From: Hoeflea ulvae
GTDB lineage: Bacteria; Pseudomonadota; Alphaproteobacteria; Rhizobiales; Rhizobiaceae
NCBI RefSeq assembly: GCF_026619435.1
Contig: NZ_JAOVZQ010000001.1
Span: 1,433,501-1,497,500, forward strand
Length of the DNA: 64,000 bases
Direction of reading: 5' to 3'
Shown here in pieces: positions 63,896-64,000 of the stretch; within the stretch, counting starts at the first letter, position 1, and every line of letters begins with the position of its first letter. The translations under genes were made by a program, and so were the position numbers. Below the pieces are notes generated by a model. That model saw only the letters and a program-made list of their open reading frames with translations. It did no database searches and was not told where the DNA came from.

Positions 63896-64000
63896 GTGGC
63901 TGATCAAGGTACCCGAACGCAGCACGGCCGGTCTGCATTGCAACCGGTGGTGATCTGGGGCAGCGGCGCAATCGGCGGCACAATCGGCGCAGTGCTGGCG
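63896..64000 (+). CDS. Ketopantoate-reductase-like (PanE/ApbA) dehydrogenase, cut by the window end
   Basis: Only 35 codons are visible from a GTG at 63896 that follows AGGGA. The peptide begins MADQGTRTQHGRSALQPV and then has VIWGSGAIGGTIGAVLA. The GxGAIGGxxG Rossmann motif so close to the N-terminus is typical of 2-dehydropantoate 2-reductase-family proteins, many of which act on other 2-oxo acids. It is divergent from and probably coregulated with the GntR-SDR-PrpD-transporter operon. Confidence 0.7.
   Translation, partial: MADQGTRTQHGRSALQPVVIWGSGAIGGTIGAVLA

Overview
The window is high-GC, densely packed DNA from an alphaproteobacterium, most probably of the order Hyphomicrobiales (Rhizobiales). 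The pointers are the rhizobial-type glycerol ABC transporter glpSTPQUV, a TRAP-type malonate system of the matPQMAB kind known from Sinorhizobium, and the abundance of ABC/TRAP transporters tied to LysR, MarR and GntR regulators. A marine or plant-associated Hoeflea-like relative would fit, but the genus cannot be read from the sequence. I saw no rRNA, tRNA, CRISPR array, phage gene or insertion sequence.

Layout. 1-3422: 3' part of a large autotransporter with ~118-residue tandem repeats, Ig-like domains and a C-terminal beta-barrel. 3639-10658: a LysR regulator followed by hyuA, hyuB, an FAD amine/amino-acid oxidase and a uronate-dehydrogenase-like SDR. 10797-16798 (minus): glycerol importer glpS-T-P-Q-U-V, whose two ATPases carry complementary motif losses. 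17123-21059: a methyltransferase divergent from a siderophore-type iron ABC importer. 21079-27008: homoprotocatechuate meta-cleavage genes (hpaF-E-D-FAH-hpaH-hpaI) divergent from hpaR. 27016-30354: a GntR regulator divergent from an FAD dehydrogenase and a secreted metallo-beta-lactamase-fold protein, around a perfect 20-bp inverted repeat. 30386-42567: TRAP transporter, aldehyde dehydrogenase, ThDP enzyme, then enoyl-CoA hydratase, MarR, feruloyl-CoA-synthase-like ligase, amidohydrolase and acyl-CoA dehydrogenase. These form two transcription units that share an almost identical MarR-type operator. 42604-48408: sulfatase plus MarR, divergent from a TAXI-type TRAP transporter. 48493-55058: malonate uptake and use (matB, matA, matM, matQ, matP) with divergent matR; matM is broken by a one-base deletion in a homopolymer. 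55120-63753: an eight-gene operon of a GntR regulator, SDR, MmgE/PrpD protein and a dipeptide/opine-type ABC importer, divergent from a ketopantoate-reductase-like gene cut by the window end.

How it works together. Apart from the autotransporter, the window is a row of substrate-specific modules. Each pairs a high-affinity importer or a degradative pathway with its own regulator, and several have a recognisable operator in the divergent gap. The richest module is 30.4-42.6 kb. It looks like hydroxycinnamate-type side-chain degradation through CoA thioesters, probably by a hydratase/hydrolase route rather than the hydratase-lyase route, under one MarR repressor acting at two promoters. Four of the importer operons place a stable hairpin directly after the solute-binding-protein gene and before the permease gene.
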